A stretch of 64,000 bases of DNA from positions 367,727-431,726 of the forward strand of contig CANLUL010000002.1 of NCBI GenBank assembly GCA_947494305.1, in the 5' to 3' direction. This document shows, piece after piece, positions 9,128 through 18,884 of this stretch. This DNA comes from an uncultured Sphingomonadaceae bacterium (GTDB lineage Bacteria; Pseudomonadota; Alphaproteobacteria; Sphingomonadales; Sphingomonadaceae). Made by a program: the position numbers and the translations under genes. The first letter of the stretch is position 1; each line of letters starts with the position of its first letter. Under the pieces are notes generated by a model that saw nothing but the letters and a program-made list of their open reading frames with translations, had not been told where the DNA came from and ran no database searches.

Positions 9128-9243
9128 TATGCGAAAAAAATGCTGTTTGTAGAAGCAGATCGTCATTTTTGGTTAAGGTGCTTGGCTTTAAGCCGCTTTC
9201 CAGCTTATATTTAGTTCATATTAGGATTCACAGGACCGAACCC

Positions 9244-10611
9244 ATGAAAAAGCCCATTTTGCAAGCCGCCGCCGTTGTTTTGACGTTGTCTATGGTGCCC
9301 GCCACCACGTCAGCGCTGTCGGCCGTCGATGCCCAGACCTATCGTGAGATGGAACATTTCATGAGCGTATTTGACCGCGTGCGGAATGACTATGTTGATG
9401 ATGTGAGTGATGCCGACCTGATTAAGGGCGCGATTGACGGGATGCTGGCCAGCCTAGATCCGCATAGCAGTTTCCTCGATGCCCGCGATTTTGATAATCT
9501 TCGGACGCAGACTGACGGTAATTATGGTGGCCTTGGACTTTCGGTGACGATGGAGGACGGCGCGGTGAAAGTCATTGCACCGTTTAAGGATACGCCAGCG
9601 GACAAAGCCGGCGTCAAAGCGGGTGACTATATTACCCATATTGATGGTGAATTGATATACGGCGGCACTTTGGATGAAGCCGTTGAGGAAATGCGCGGTG
9701 CTCCCGGTACTGATATTGGACTGACCATTGTGCGTCCCGGTCGCGATAAACCATTTGATGTGTCGATGAAACGGGCAATTATTGATCTGAAACCGGTCAC
9801 TTGGGAGGTGAAGGACGATATTGGCGTGATCAGCCTGAACAGCTTCTCTGCTGATGTTGGTGCCGATGTAAAAGCTGCTATTGCGGGCATAGATCAGTCT
9901 CTGGGTAAGAAGCCCCTAGGTTACATTTTGGATATGCGTTCCAATCCCGGCGGGCTGCTTGACGAAGCCGTCGCGGTTTCGGATGTATTCCTGACACGCG
10001 GCGAAATCGTTTCGCAGCGGGGCCGAGAAAAATCTGACATTGAGCGTTATTTTGCCAAGAGCGGTGATGCGGCACAGGGTCTTCCGGTTATCGTGTTGAT
10101 TGACGCGGGTTCGGCCTCGGCTTCGGAAATCGTTGCCGGCGCGTTACAGGATCACCATCGCGGTTTGGTCATGGGCGAACGCAGTTTTGGTAAGGGTTCG
10201 GTACAAACCTTGTTGCCACTATCCAATACTTCGGCACTGCGACTTACAACGGCACGCTATTATACGCCGTCGGGCAAGTCCGTCCAGGAAGGTGGCATTG
10301 AACCCGATATCACCGTGCCGCAACTTTCCGACCCAGATTACAAAACGCGCCCACGTTTCCGTGAGGCGGACCTTCGTCGCCACTTGGTTAACGAAGTGAA
10401 ACTCGAAGATGATGTACTCGAAGAGGATACCAAGGATGATCCGCGTTTCACCCAAACAGCCGAAGAGTTGAAAGAACAAGGCGTGGAAGATTTTCAGATG
10501 GACTATGCTTTGAAAACCATAAGCCGGTTGGGACCAGAGGGATTGAAAGTAGCGATGAATGAAGCGGCACAGAAAACCGCTAAGAAGAGAACCAAAATTG
10601 CCAAAAATTAG
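9244..10611 (+). CDS. ctpA: S41 family C-terminal processing peptidase
   Basis: CtpA cleaves C-terminal tails of envelope proteins in the periplasm. From the ATG at 9244 the 455-residue protein has a signal peptide (MKKPILQAAAVVLTLSMVPATTSA), a PDZ domain at about 80-170 (GGLGLSVTMEDGAVKVI, AGDYITHIDGELI) and the S41 core. Aligned with Prc, the nucleophile is Ser292 in GSASASEIVAGAL and the base is Lys317 in ERSFGKGSVQT, 25 residues later as expected. The C-terminus is rich in Lys and Glu. The frame is open back to 9169, but the signal peptide sets the start. It follows the envC-like gene by about 115 bases. Confidence 0.95.
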   Translation: MKKPILQAAAVVLTLSMVPATTSALSAVDAQTYREMEHFMSVFDRVRNDYVDDVSDADLIKGAIDGMLASLDPHSSFLDARDFDNLRTQTDGNYGGLGLSVTMEDGAVKVIAPFKDTPADKAGVKAGDYITHIDGELIYGGTLDEAVEEMRGAPGTDIGLTIVRPGRDKPFDVSMKRAIIDLKPVTWEVKDDIGVISLNSFSADVGADVKAAIAGIDQSLGKKPLGYILDMRSNPGGLLDEAVAVSDVFLTRGEIVSQRGREKSDIERYFAKSGDAAQGLPVIVLIDAGSASASEIVAGALQDHHRGLVMGERSFGKGSVQTLLPLSNTSALRLTTARYYTPSGKSVQEGGIEPDITVPQLSDPDYKTRPRFREADLRRHLVNEVKLEDDVLEEDTKDDPRFTQTAEELKEQGVEDFQMDYALKTISRLGPEGLKVAMNEAAQKTAKKRTKIAKN

Positions 10612-10618
10612 GGCATAG

Positions 10619-11095
10619 ATGATGTCCAGATATCCCGCGCATTGGCTTGCTTTTTTGCTCCCATCGGCATTGCTAGGTGGAGCGTTGATCAGCGAACATT
10701 TCTTTGGGCTATACCCATGTGAAATGTGCATGTGGCAACGTTGGCCACATTTGGTAGCAATCATCATGGCGCTTCCCGCTTTGATTTTGCGTAGCCGTAA
10801 CTGGTCCTCTCTTTTGGTATTGAGCGCCGCTCTGGCGATTATCGTGAGCGGATTTATCGGCGGGTTTCATGCTGGTGTCGAATATGGATGGTGGGAAGGT
10901 ATCACATCCTGCGCCACCGATCTGGGTGACAGTGATGATTTGCTCGGCTCAATCATGAATGCGCCTCTGGTGAGGTGCGATGTTGCGCCGTGGTCTTTGT
11001 TTGGAATTTCTTTGGCAGGTTATAATTTCCTATTGTCTGTTGGCGGCGGAATGCTCATCTTAGGGTTGATCGCGGCTGGCAAAAAAAGGAACTGA
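10619..11095 (+). CDS. dsbB: Disulfide bond formation protein B
   Basis: DsbB reoxidises DsbA and passes the electrons to quinone. The 158-residue protein has four membrane helices. The first active cysteine pair is in the YPCEMCMWQRW motif (Cys34 and Cys37), just as in the family, and the second pair is Cys98 and Cys120 in the long periplasmic loop (GITSCATD and PLVRCDVAPW). Two adjacent ATGs at 10619 and 10622 could serve as the start. It lies seven bases after ctpA and ends one base before coq7, so it is inside the operon. Its quinone dependence fits a location next to a ubiquinone synthesis gene. Confidence 0.92.
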   Translation: MMSRYPAHWLAFLLPSALLGGALISEHFFGLYPCEMCMWQRWPHLVAIIMALPALILRSRNWSSLLVLSAALAIIVSGFIGGFHAGVEYGWWEGITSCATDLGDSDDLLGSIMNAPLVRCDVAPWSLFGISLAGYNFLLSVGGGMLILGLIAAGKKRN

Positions 11096-11096
11096 C

Positions 11097-11636
11097 ATGG
11101 CAGAATCCCCCGTTGGCACTATCCGTCCCGATATTCATTCGATGATTCGGGTCAATCAAGCGGGTGAATATGGCGCAGCACAAATCTATAAGGGACAATT
11201 GGCAGTGATGGGCGATCATGCTCCCGATAGCGGAGCAATCCATCACATGGCCGAGCAAGAACAAGTCCATCTGGATGCCTTTGACAAGATGATAGCCGAG
11301 CGCGGTGTACGCCCGACTGTGTTGCAACCTTTTTGGAAGGTTGCTGGTTATGCTTTGGGTGCAACAACGGCCACCATGGGGCCGCGCGCTGCCATGGCCT
11401 GTACCGCGGCGGTCGAGACCGAGATTGATGCCCATTATCAGGAACAGCTTGAGGCTCTCGAAACCGAAAATGAGCCAGAGCTCTCTAAAATGATCGCAAA
11501 ATTCCGTGAAGAAGAATTGGAGCACAAGGAAACCGCCATCGCTGCGGGTGCCGAAGATGCACCGGGTTATCCGATTTTGAGCGCTGCTATCCGGCTGGGT
11601 TGCCGCGTTGCCATCGGCCTCTCCAAGCGCGTATAG
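11097..11636 (+). CDS. coq7: Demethoxyubiquinone hydroxylase (Coq7)
   Basis: Coq7 is the di-iron monooxygenase that hydroxylates demethoxyubiquinol in ubiquinone synthesis. The 179 residues show all carboxylate and histidine ligand motifs: NQAGEYGAAQIYKGQ, AEQEQVHLDAF, AAVETEIDAHY and REEELEHKETA. The distribution of Coq7 instead of UbiF, with ubiG elsewhere in the window, fits an alphaproteobacterium. It starts one base after the dsbB stop codon. No membrane-spanning helix is evident beyond the amphipathic segments typical of the family. Confidence 0.95.
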   Translation: MAESPVGTIRPDIHSMIRVNQAGEYGAAQIYKGQLAVMGDHAPDSGAIHHMAEQEQVHLDAFDKMIAERGVRPTVLQPFWKVAGYALGATTATMGPRAAMACTAAVETEIDAHYQEQLEALETENEPELSKMIAKFREEELEHKETAIAAGAEDAPGYPILSAAIRLGCRVAIGLSKRV

Positions 11637-11688
11637 AGACAAAATTGCTTCAGCGCGGGTTCAGCAGTCCGCATGCAAAGGAACAGTC

Positions 11689-12318
11689 ATGAAAAAGATC
11701 GCATCCCTTTCGACCGCCGCTTTGATCGCTGCAGGTTTTATGAGTTTTCCCGCTTTTGCACAGGATCAACCGGGAGATAAGGTCAATCAACTCATCATCT
11801 ATGGTGATGACGTATGTCCCGAGAGCAAAGAAGGTGAGATTGTTGTCTGCGCTCGTAAAGATGAGGGCGAGCGTTATCGTATTCCCGAGAATTTGCGTGC
11901 TGGTGAACTGGGTCAGGCGAAAAATGAAGCTTGGGCACAGCGAGTCAAATCCTATGAATATGTCGGGGCATCGGGGACGAACAGTTGTTCGCCTACTGGA
12001 CCAGGCGGTTTTACCGGCTGCACGCAGGAATTGTTGCGTCAAGCTTATGCAGAGCGCGGTATTGATGACACGGTAAACTGGGGCAAGCTGATCGAAGAAG
12101 AACGACAGAAACGGCTATCCCGGATCGATGGAGAAGCTGAGGCTGTCGAAGAACGACTTCTGGAAATTGAAGCCCAGCGTGAAGCACGTTTGCGTGCTGT
12201 AGCGGAAGCAAATGAAAGATTGTCTGAACAGGACGCGGAAGCTAATCGCGCGACGAGTGATTTGGCGACACCGCCTGGTGCGGAGGATACACCGACGGCC
12301 CCTCCACAGGAAAACTAA
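11689..12318 (+). CDS. Secreted protein with C-terminal coiled coil, unknown function
   Basis: The ATG at 11689 begins a clean signal peptide, MKKIASLSTAALIAAGFMSFPAFA, giving a 209-residue protein. The mature part has CPESKEGEIVVCARKDEGERYRIPENLR near the start, with a cysteine pair spaced as in a family of sphingomonad secreted proteins I recognise only as hypothetical, and a second Cys pair in GTNSCSPTGPGGFTGCTQE. The last 80 residues are a highly charged coiled coil rich in Glu, Arg and Ala. It is the last gene of the forward run, 52 bases after coq7 and just before a strong terminator. Confidence 0.75.
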   Translation: MKKIASLSTAALIAAGFMSFPAFAQDQPGDKVNQLIIYGDDVCPESKEGEIVVCARKDEGERYRIPENLRAGELGQAKNEAWAQRVKSYEYVGASGTNSCSPTGPGGFTGCTQELLRQAYAERGIDDTVNWGKLIEEERQKRLSRIDGEAEAVEERLLEIEAQREARLRAVAEANERLSEQDAEANRATSDLATPPGAEDTPTAPPQEN

Positions 12319-12356
12319 AGCTTCCGACAAGCAGATAGATAAACTTCTTTAGAATC

Positions 12357-12390
12357 AAAAAGGCCCGCTGAAATTGTCAGCGGGCCTTTC
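12357..12390. terminator. Bidirectional rho-independent terminator
   Basis: An 11-bp perfect stem (AGGCCCGCTGA at 12361-12371 and TCAGCGGGCCT at 12377-12387) closes a five-base loop. It has a short A run on the left (12357-12361) and a T run on the right (12387-12389). It sits between the forward secreted-protein gene and the reverse TonB receptor gene, so it can end transcription from both sides. Confidence 0.9.
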
Positions 12391-12409
12391 ATGTTATATG
12401 GCAACTTTC

Positions 12410-15355
12410 TTAGAGCCCGATTTTAACTCCCAAGCGAACAAATCGGCCGAGTGGATTGCCCGTGAATGGGTTGTATCCGAGTTGCGTCCTTGCGTCCGGT
12501 GGATCCTCATTGGTGAAGTTCTCGACCGAGAACTGCAATTGTGCATCAAATGACTGGATCGGCAAGTCATAGGCCAAATGAATATCATGCTGTTTGAAGC
12601 TTGAAATATCCCTTCCGAAAAATGTGTCACCAAAGTTCGGAACGACTTCAAAATTGGCTGTTTCATCATAGCGTTCATCGCGAACACCATCGACATATTT
12701 AAAGCCATAACGAATATTGAAGCCGCTGATATTGAAGTTGACAAATGCGTTGGCCCTCCAAGGTGCGATAGTACCAGGGAGACGGTCAAGATTGGCCAAT
12801 CCATCGGCACTGAACCCTGGACGAAGGAGTGTACCGTTTAGAGTGAAATCACCGATATCATATTTCAACACATGGCTTGCATTTCCGCCAATCGTCAAAA
12901 CACCGGTTCCAATATCAGTTGTGTAAGTCGCCGAGAAATCCAGACCCGTGGTCTTGGTTGTCGGACCATTGACCCACTGCGTGAATACACGAGAAATATC
13001 ATCCCCAACAGTCACACCCTGGACACAGGCACCGCCAGCGAAGGTGATCAAATCAACAAATGGGCTTGAACAATCGGCAAGGCCATCAGGTACCGGAACC
13101 ACGTTGCTGGCAATCGCTTGACCATCGGTTGTGGTGATTTCATCTTCGAAATCAAAACTCCAATAATCCACCGAGAAGTTGAATCCACCAAAGTCGACAA
13201 CTGCGCCGATATTGTACGTGAACGCTGTCTCCGGTCCCAAGTCGAGAGGGTTTCCGGCAATATCAACTGCCTTAAAGTCGCCCCCTGCCGCCGCAAGGCC
13301 AGCGAGTGATGTGACAGCATTGGTTGAAACTTGTGCAGCCAAAGGAGCACGGAAAGTTGTGCCGACGGATCCGCGCAATACTAACCAATCAGTTGGTTCC
13401 CAGCGGATTGACCCCCTTGGATTAAAGGTGGAACCAATTGATCCACCATAATCCTCAAAGCGGGCTGCTGCAGAAACCTCTAGCGTTTCTCCAATGGGCA
13501 CTTTTACTTCGGCAAAGATCGCTTTTACATCTTGTGATAGATCCGCGTTTCGCTGACCACCCAGAAAAATAAAGGACCCAGCTCCTTCTAGCGCTCCACC
13601 AACACAGCTTTGATCTCCCAAGATCGGGCATGGGTTTAGATCAAGGTTGCCAAACGCATTCAAAGGTTTGTTGTTGAAACGCGTCTTGCGATATTGCGCA
13701 CCCGCGGCCCAACCAACTGACCCACCACCGAAATCAAGGCCCAGTTCACCAGAGAAAATCAAGTCAGCAACAACTGTATCTTCACTTTGATCATTCCCGT
13801 TTGGCACTGAAATCCAGTTAGCCAGTTCGGCTGTGTTTTCCGCCCCTGGAACATAGAATGGGTTATCCAGACCCAATGTAGGGTTACCGGGACCCGCGTT
13901 GGTAAATGGGTTAAACCACAAACAACCATTGGTACCTGGTGTGTTGCCCGTACAGTTCGGTCCACCAAGGCCATTTAATGCTGCTTGGAGTCTAGAACCA
14001 ATAATGCCGGGCGATCCACCGCGCCGATCATAGTTCATCATTGTCAATGAGAATTGACCACGAAGTGTGTCCGAAAAATCTTTTTCGAATGTTCCGGAAA
14101 AACGATACGCTTTGCTGTTTACAAATTGACGCCCAGATCCCCGTTCGTCAGTTGGATTTCCCAACCAGCCGTAGGGACGCCAGAAGAACGGAAATAGTCG
14201 ACCACCCAAAGGTGAGGCCGCACCAGTTTGCGCCAAGAAAGGAGCTACGCCCGGGTTAGCCACAGGAACACTAAAGCCTCCAAATGCTGGGCCACCACCT
14301 AAACCGGCCCCACCTGGACCCTGCAATGGCGGATATCCCGGCGACGTACCGATCGAATCTAGGTCAGTTTGTGCGTAAGTAAACTCACCACGGAACCGGA
14401 ACGTATCGGACAAATCAACAGTGGCCTGAACGTACCCTTGATAGCGGTCTGTTTCTTCAACCAGGTTATCAAAAGGTACAAAGCTGAACCGGCAAACCGG
14501 GAAAAGTCCGGAAACGACATCTTCAACACCACCCAAGTTTGTACAACCCACATCACGGGTGCTGCCGCCAAAACCTGGATTTCCTGGGACAAAGAAATGG
14601 CCTGGCGTGCCGAGGGAAGACCAGGCAGCTGGGTTCACTTCATAAGGTTGAGATGAGAACTCACGCTCAGTTGTCGGCAATTCGGAACGATGTTGCCAAC
14701 CAAAGCCAGCCAGAATATTGACGTCTCCAAAGGTTTGACCGACTAAAATCGAAGCGGTATAATTGTCATCTGACCCATTGATAAACTCATAATCACTTTT
14801 GATTTCAACGCCTTCAAACCCTGTTTTGGTAATAAAGTTTGCCACACCGGCAATAGCATCAGACCCATAGGTCGCTGCCGCACCGTCTTTCAAAATCTCA
14901 ATTCGTTCCAAAGCAAAAAGCGGGATCGCATTGGTATCACCAAAACCACCGCCGACTGCACCCGGGGCCGTAAATGTTCTGCGACCATTGAACAGCACCA
15001 ATGTACGCTGTGGGCCAAGGCCGCGTAGATTGATCGAACCCAAACCCTGATTGCCCTGTGCAGCAGTAGAAAACTGGTTGGTATCACCAAGAACGCTGCC
15101 GACTTGCGGCAGATCCTTAATAAACTCGAGTGGAGAAGAAACGCCGGCAGCATCCAAATCTGCGGAGCTGAAAGTATCCACGGGTTGCGCTGCATCTTCG
15201 GGTGTGCCGCGAATGAATGAGCCTGTAACAACAATTACTCTATCGTTTTCAGCACTCTCATCTGCGTCTTGTGCATGGGCCAAGCCGGGCGTCATGCCCA
15301 ATGCTAGGGTCAATGCGCCCAAAGCGGTTCTGTTGCGTAAAATGGACTTTTTCAT
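12410..15355 (-). CDS. TonB-dependent outer membrane receptor
   Basis: This 981-residue protein has a signal peptide ending in GLAHAQ, then a TonB-box-like segment (DRVIVVTGSFIRG), a plug domain at about 55-170 (LPQVGSVLGDTN, GLGSINLRGLGPQRTLVLFNGRR, IEILKDGAAATYGSDAIAGV) and a long beta-barrel to the C-terminus. It belongs to the large sphingomonad TonB receptors, whose substrates are often peptides, saccharides or plant compounds rather than iron. Neither sequence nor neighbours name the ligand. A strong GGGAGGAAAT site precedes the ATG. The DUF885 gene upstream on the same strand suggests peptide-type uptake and processing; this is inference. Confidence 0.92.
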   Translation of the reverse strand: MKKSILRNRTALGALTLALGMTPGLAHAQDADESAENDRVIVVTGSFIRGTPEDAAQPVDTFSSADLDAAGVSSPLEFIKDLPQVGSVLGDTNQFSTAAQGNQGLGSINLRGLGPQRTLVLFNGRRTFTAPGAVGGGFGDTNAIPLFALERIEILKDGAAATYGSDAIAGVANFITKTGFEGVEIKSDYEFINGSDDNYTASILVGQTFGDVNILAGFGWQHRSELPTTEREFSSQPYEVNPAAWSSLGTPGHFFVPGNPGFGGSTRDVGCTNLGGVEDVVSGLFPVCRFSFVPFDNLVEETDRYQGYVQATVDLSDTFRFRGEFTYAQTDLDSIGTSPGYPPLQGPGGAGLGGGPAFGGFSVPVANPGVAPFLAQTGAASPLGGRLFPFFWRPYGWLGNPTDERGSGRQFVNSKAYRFSGTFEKDFSDTLRGQFSLTMMNYDRRGGSPGIIGSRLQAALNGLGGPNCTGNTPGTNGCLWFNPFTNAGPGNPTLGLDNPFYVPGAENTAELANWISVPNGNDQSEDTVVADLIFSGELGLDFGGGSVGWAAGAQYRKTRFNNKPLNAFGNLDLNPCPILGDQSCVGGALEGAGSFIFLGGQRNADLSQDVKAIFAEVKVPIGETLEVSAAARFEDYGGSIGSTFNPRGSIRWEPTDWLVLRGSVGTTFRAPLAAQVSTNAVTSLAGLAAAGGDFKAVDIAGNPLDLGPETAFTYNIGAVVDFGGFNFSVDYWSFDFEDEITTTDGQAIASNVVPVPDGLADCSSPFVDLITFAGGACVQGVTVGDDISRVFTQWVNGPTTKTTGLDFSATYTTDIGTGVLTIGGNASHVLKYDIGDFTLNGTLLRPGFSADGLANLDRLPGTIAPWRANAFVNFNISGFNIRYGFKYVDGVRDERYDETANFEVVPNFGDTFFGRDISSFKQHDIHLAYDLPIQSFDAQLQFSVENFTNEDPPDARTQLGYNPFTGNPLGRFVRLGVKIGL

Positions 15356-15502
15356 TAAATTTCCTCCCTCAAAAGCCGCTGCAGTTTATATTGCAATCGT
15401 CTTATAGGGCACGGTGCAACTTATTATGGCTCTACGTCAAGGGTGATTGATAGATTATGTCACCCCAAATTGACTATTTGTACAATTATATTGTTAATGT
15501 TG

Positions 15503-17254
15503 CTATTTTGTCGCAATCCAACGATTAACCTGCGCTTCCAATATGTCGAGCGGAACGGCTCCTTGGCCCAAAACAACATCGTGAAACTCGCGAAGATCAA
15601 ATTTTTCGCCAAGTTCTGACGTCGCCTTGCGACGAAGCTCACGGATTTTAAGTTCGCCAATCTTGTACGCAAGTGCTTGACCGGGCCATGAGATATAGCG
15701 ATTCACCTCCGCTTCGATATTCGCTTCGCTCAGTGCCGTGTTATCGGTCATGAAATCGATGGCTCGTTGCTTGCTCCAACCTTTGCTATGTATACCGGTA
15801 TCGACCACCAACCTGGTGGCGCGCCACATTTCATAGGATAGACGCCCCATATTTTTGGCGGGGGTGTCATATAGTTCCATCTCAATGCCGAGACGTTCGG
15901 AATAGAGACCCCAACCCTCAACAAAGGCGGTGAAAAATGCTCCGTGTTTGCGAAAATCGGGCATGTCGAGTTCCTGCTGCAGAGCAATCTGCATATGATG
16001 ACCGGGAACTGCTTCATGCACACTGAGTGCTGGGATTTCCCAAAACGGGCGCTGATCAAGCTTTGACGTGTTAACGTAATAAAAGCCCGCAATGCCCACA
16101 TCGGGAGAGCCCGGATTATAGTATGCCGTGGTCGTGCCTTCTGCGGTTTCGGCTGGTATCTCTTTGATCCCATAAGGAAGGCGCGCCAATTTGCCGATAA
16201 TCGACGGCATTTTACCGTCTATTATCTTGGTCACTCGGGCGACCTTTTCCATCAATTCTTCGGGTGTCTTTGCGTAATATTGTGGGTCGGTGCGCAAATG
16301 TTCGATAAACGCTTCGCGCGTGTCATAGCCCGCTTCCTTTGAAACCTCGACCATTTCGGCGCGAATGCGAGCGACTTCTGAAAGCCCGATGTTGTGAATC
16401 TCGTCCGCGCTCAACTTGGTTGTCGTCATCTGACGAATGCGGAAATCATAATATTCATCGCCACCCGGTTGCGCAGAAACGCCTGGGTTTTTCTGACAAT
16501 TGGGTGCATATTTGGTGTTGTACCATTCGAGATGCTTTTTTAGCGCCGGATTTATGAGCGCACCAATTGTTGTCATCGCGCTTGCGGCCAAGCCTTCAAA
16601 ATCCTCTGGGTCCATCCCGTCTGGCACTTTGCGGGTAAACGGTTTGTAGAAACGCGATTCTCTGGGATCGTCGGTGATCAGGCCAGATATGGTCTTTTCA
16701 TAGCCAACCATTGATACGCAGGGCTGGACAAAGCCACCGGCAATCGCTTGATCGGCAACTGCGATAGATTGATCATTAACTCTCGCATATTGTTTCAAGC
16801 GATTGATGTAGGTTTGGTAATCCTGCTTGTTCCGGAATGGTAGGTTGTTCTGCATGCTGGCAAAGCCCTGATGCCAGCCGCTGCGATTGGTAAAATTGAT
16901 GGTGCGTTGGCCATAGCTGCTCGCTTCCACTTGCTCGGTCAGGCTGCGGCGCAAGATACCGTAGTTGGTTTTGTCATTTTCTGTAAGGCCGGCCTGATCA
17001 ATGGCATCCAGTTGTTGCAACCAGTTTTTAGCTTTTTCAACACGCTTATCTTCAGCTTCCAGACTGCGATCGCTAACCCGGCCAATCGGGTCGTCGACCC
17101 CGAGAGAAGAGGCAAAGACAGGTGATTGTTCAAGCTGATAGGCCCAGTAATCATCGACAATGGATTTCAGCTGTTCGTTGCTTTGTGCCAGAACTGGCGT
17201 AGCCGCTAGTCCCAATGCCATCCCCAATATCAGACCAGCTCTTCGCATTCCCAA
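15503..17254 (-). CDS. DUF885 family metallopeptidase-like protein
   Basis: The 583-residue protein has a signal peptide (MRRAGLILGMALGLAATPVLAQ) and the DUF885 fold. A likely metal site is HEAVPGHH at residues 413-420 (His413, Glu414, His419, His420), followed by a glutamate-rich FVEGWGLYSERLG segment. DUF885 proteins are usually taken as zinc peptidases by remote similarity, but few have been tested. Export to the periplasm fits work on imported oligopeptides, and the adjacent TonB receptor downstream supports a joint uptake role. Length and motif order are complete and I see no truncation. Confidence 0.85.
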   Translation of the reverse strand: MGMRRAGLILGMALGLAATPVLAQSNEQLKSIVDDYWAYQLEQSPVFASSLGVDDPIGRVSDRSLEAEDKRVEKAKNWLQQLDAIDQAGLTENDKTNYGILRRSLTEQVEASSYGQRTINFTNRSGWHQGFASMQNNLPFRNKQDYQTYINRLKQYARVNDQSIAVADQAIAGGFVQPCVSMVGYEKTISGLITDDPRESRFYKPFTRKVPDGMDPEDFEGLAASAMTTIGALINPALKKHLEWYNTKYAPNCQKNPGVSAQPGGDEYYDFRIRQMTTTKLSADEIHNIGLSEVARIRAEMVEVSKEAGYDTREAFIEHLRTDPQYYAKTPEELMEKVARVTKIIDGKMPSIIGKLARLPYGIKEIPAETAEGTTTAYYNPGSPDVGIAGFYYVNTSKLDQRPFWEIPALSVHEAVPGHHMQIALQQELDMPDFRKHGAFFTAFVEGWGLYSERLGIEMELYDTPAKNMGRLSYEMWRATRLVVDTGIHSKGWSKQRAIDFMTDNTALSEANIEAEVNRYISWPGQALAYKIGELKIRELRRKATSELGEKFDLREFHDVVLGQGAVPLDILEAQVNRWIATK

Positions 17255-17366
17255 CGCTCCCTAATGTTCCTCTTGTGCTTTCATTAAAGAGGAGAACCAA
17301 AAATGGCCAGCCTAGCTTTTCATTTTCATCACAGGAATCATAGGGTCGACGCCCCATGGAAAATAC

Positions 17367-18884
17367 TCAAGCTGGCAACAAGCGGTACCGCAAAGCCTTT
17401 GCTGCATCAGCTTCAATGTCCATTATCTTCAACGGTGAAAGGGCCGAACCCCCTGCAACACCTATGGTCACAGTTGCCAAATCCAGCGGATGATCCAATG
17501 GAGACTGGCTGACATCTACTGTCTGGATCTTGCGAAGTGGCAGAATCGTTAACTTGCGGTTCCACCAGCTGGATCGGACGAAAATCTGTGTGTTCGTCAT
17601 CGCATATTGGTGATGACGCCAGTTCAGGTACGAAAGAACAATTAGTGGAAAAGCCAGCATTATGAGGGCGAAGAATCCTTCGTGGAGGAAAAAGCCCAAA
17701 CTGAGAGCGGCGATTTTCAGAACTAGCCAGATAATCACAGCATCGCGCCACCAAAAAGCCTGATCGACGCGCTGAAATTCAATGTCATCGGGCATTTTGC
17801 TGATCTGTGTTTCGGAGATGATCGGATCAATTTCTTCTGGTCGTGCACAGGGAGCCGCACTGTGATCAGTTTGGCCGCCCTGATCGCCAGCGAGTGATTG
17901 GAATTTTAGATCATACCACCCAAAAAACTCACGAACCGGACCGGTCGAAATGATGGCTGCCTGAACCCGGTGGATGGGCATAACCATATCTGTCAGCGTG
18001 AATAGGCCCCGCCGCCGGCGAAAGCCGGGTTGACCCGTGTCGACTTGATCAAGACGGAACCCATATTCTCGAATGAAAGTGCGAACAATACCGCTCAAGA
18101 CACCGATGGCTATCAGCGATCCGATAGCGACTATTGCGCCGCCTATCCTTGCGGTCATGCTCAGGCCGTTTATTCCATTGACCCCCGAAACTGTCTCAAT
18201 CCAGTTTCTTGGATCAAAAAATTCCGGCGGAATAAGGAAATCTAGATTTTGAGCGATGGTTCCCAAAACCGCCAGGAGGATGAAAGAAAAATTGAAAAAA
18301 CCGGCGATTAAGATGCGCCTGTTGTCCATCGTAAAAAGAGGTGGCTTTTTTTGTAAGTCCGGAGGTTGGAAATTTTCTGCTTCGCTACTTGTGTTTCCTG
18401 ATTTGAAATCGCGGATGGTATCTCGTAGCTTTTCGCCATCCTCCAGTTTCAGGGCATCAAGCTTACCATCCTCTCCGCCACCGGACCCGGTTTCGAATTT
18501 TACCGTGGTCAGGCCGAGCAATCGGCTGACCAGTTTTTGTTCAAGGCTGACATCCTGAATACGCTCGAACGGAATGGAGCGATTATTGCGGTTTAGCAAA
18601 CCGCTCTTGATGCGCACTTCCTTTGTACTAACCTGATAGCTGAAGCGTGACCAGATAAGTGTCGTAATCGCGATGACGAGGGCGACAATTAACAAAGCCG
18701 CCAGGCTGGTATAAAAAATATTTTGATCAAACAGGCTGAAATAGAGCACGCCAATCAGGATGATGTTTCGTCCCAAAACAGACGTTGATTTCAATATGAT
18801 ACTTAGCGGATGCAGATGCCGAAACGGTGTTTCCGAATCCGTGATATCGGGTTGTTGTTCTATGTCCGGTGCGATGTCGTTCAT
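17367..18884 (-). CDS. PH-domain membrane protein, YdbT type
   Basis: The 505-residue protein carries three bacterial PH (bPH2) domains between pairs of membrane helices. The first domain is seen in FSYQVSTKEVRIKSGLLNRN followed by RSIPFERIQDVSLEQKLVSRLLG, the second in GFRLDQVDTGQPGFRRRRGLFT with MVMPIHRVQAAIIS, and the third in QYAMTNTQIFVRSSWWNRKLTILPLRKIQTVDVSQ. The repeated turn 'P-x-x-x-I-Q-x-V' is the family mark. In Bacillus the homologous ydbS-ydbT pair protects against antimicrobial peptides. Here the start overlaps the stop of the YdbS-like gene upstream by four bases, so the two proteins probably form one complex. Confidence 0.88.
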   Translation of the reverse strand: MNDIAPDIEQQPDITDSETPFRHLHPLSIILKSTSVLGRNIILIGVLYFSLFDQNIFYTSLAALLIVALVIAITTLIWSRFSYQVSTKEVRIKSGLLNRNNRSIPFERIQDVSLEQKLVSRLLGLTTVKFETGSGGGEDGKLDALKLEDGEKLRDTIRDFKSGNTSSEAENFQPPDLQKKPPLFTMDNRRILIAGFFNFSFILLAVLGTIAQNLDFLIPPEFFDPRNWIETVSGVNGINGLSMTARIGGAIVAIGSLIAIGVLSGIVRTFIREYGFRLDQVDTGQPGFRRRRGLFTLTDMVMPIHRVQAAIISTGPVREFFGWYDLKFQSLAGDQGGQTDHSAAPCARPEEIDPIISETQISKMPDDIEFQRVDQAFWWRDAVIIWLVLKIAALSLGFFLHEGFFALIMLAFPLIVLSYLNWRHHQYAMTNTQIFVRSSWWNRKLTILPLRKIQTVDVSQSPLDHPLDLATVTIGVAGGSALSPLKIMDIEADAAKALRYRLLPA

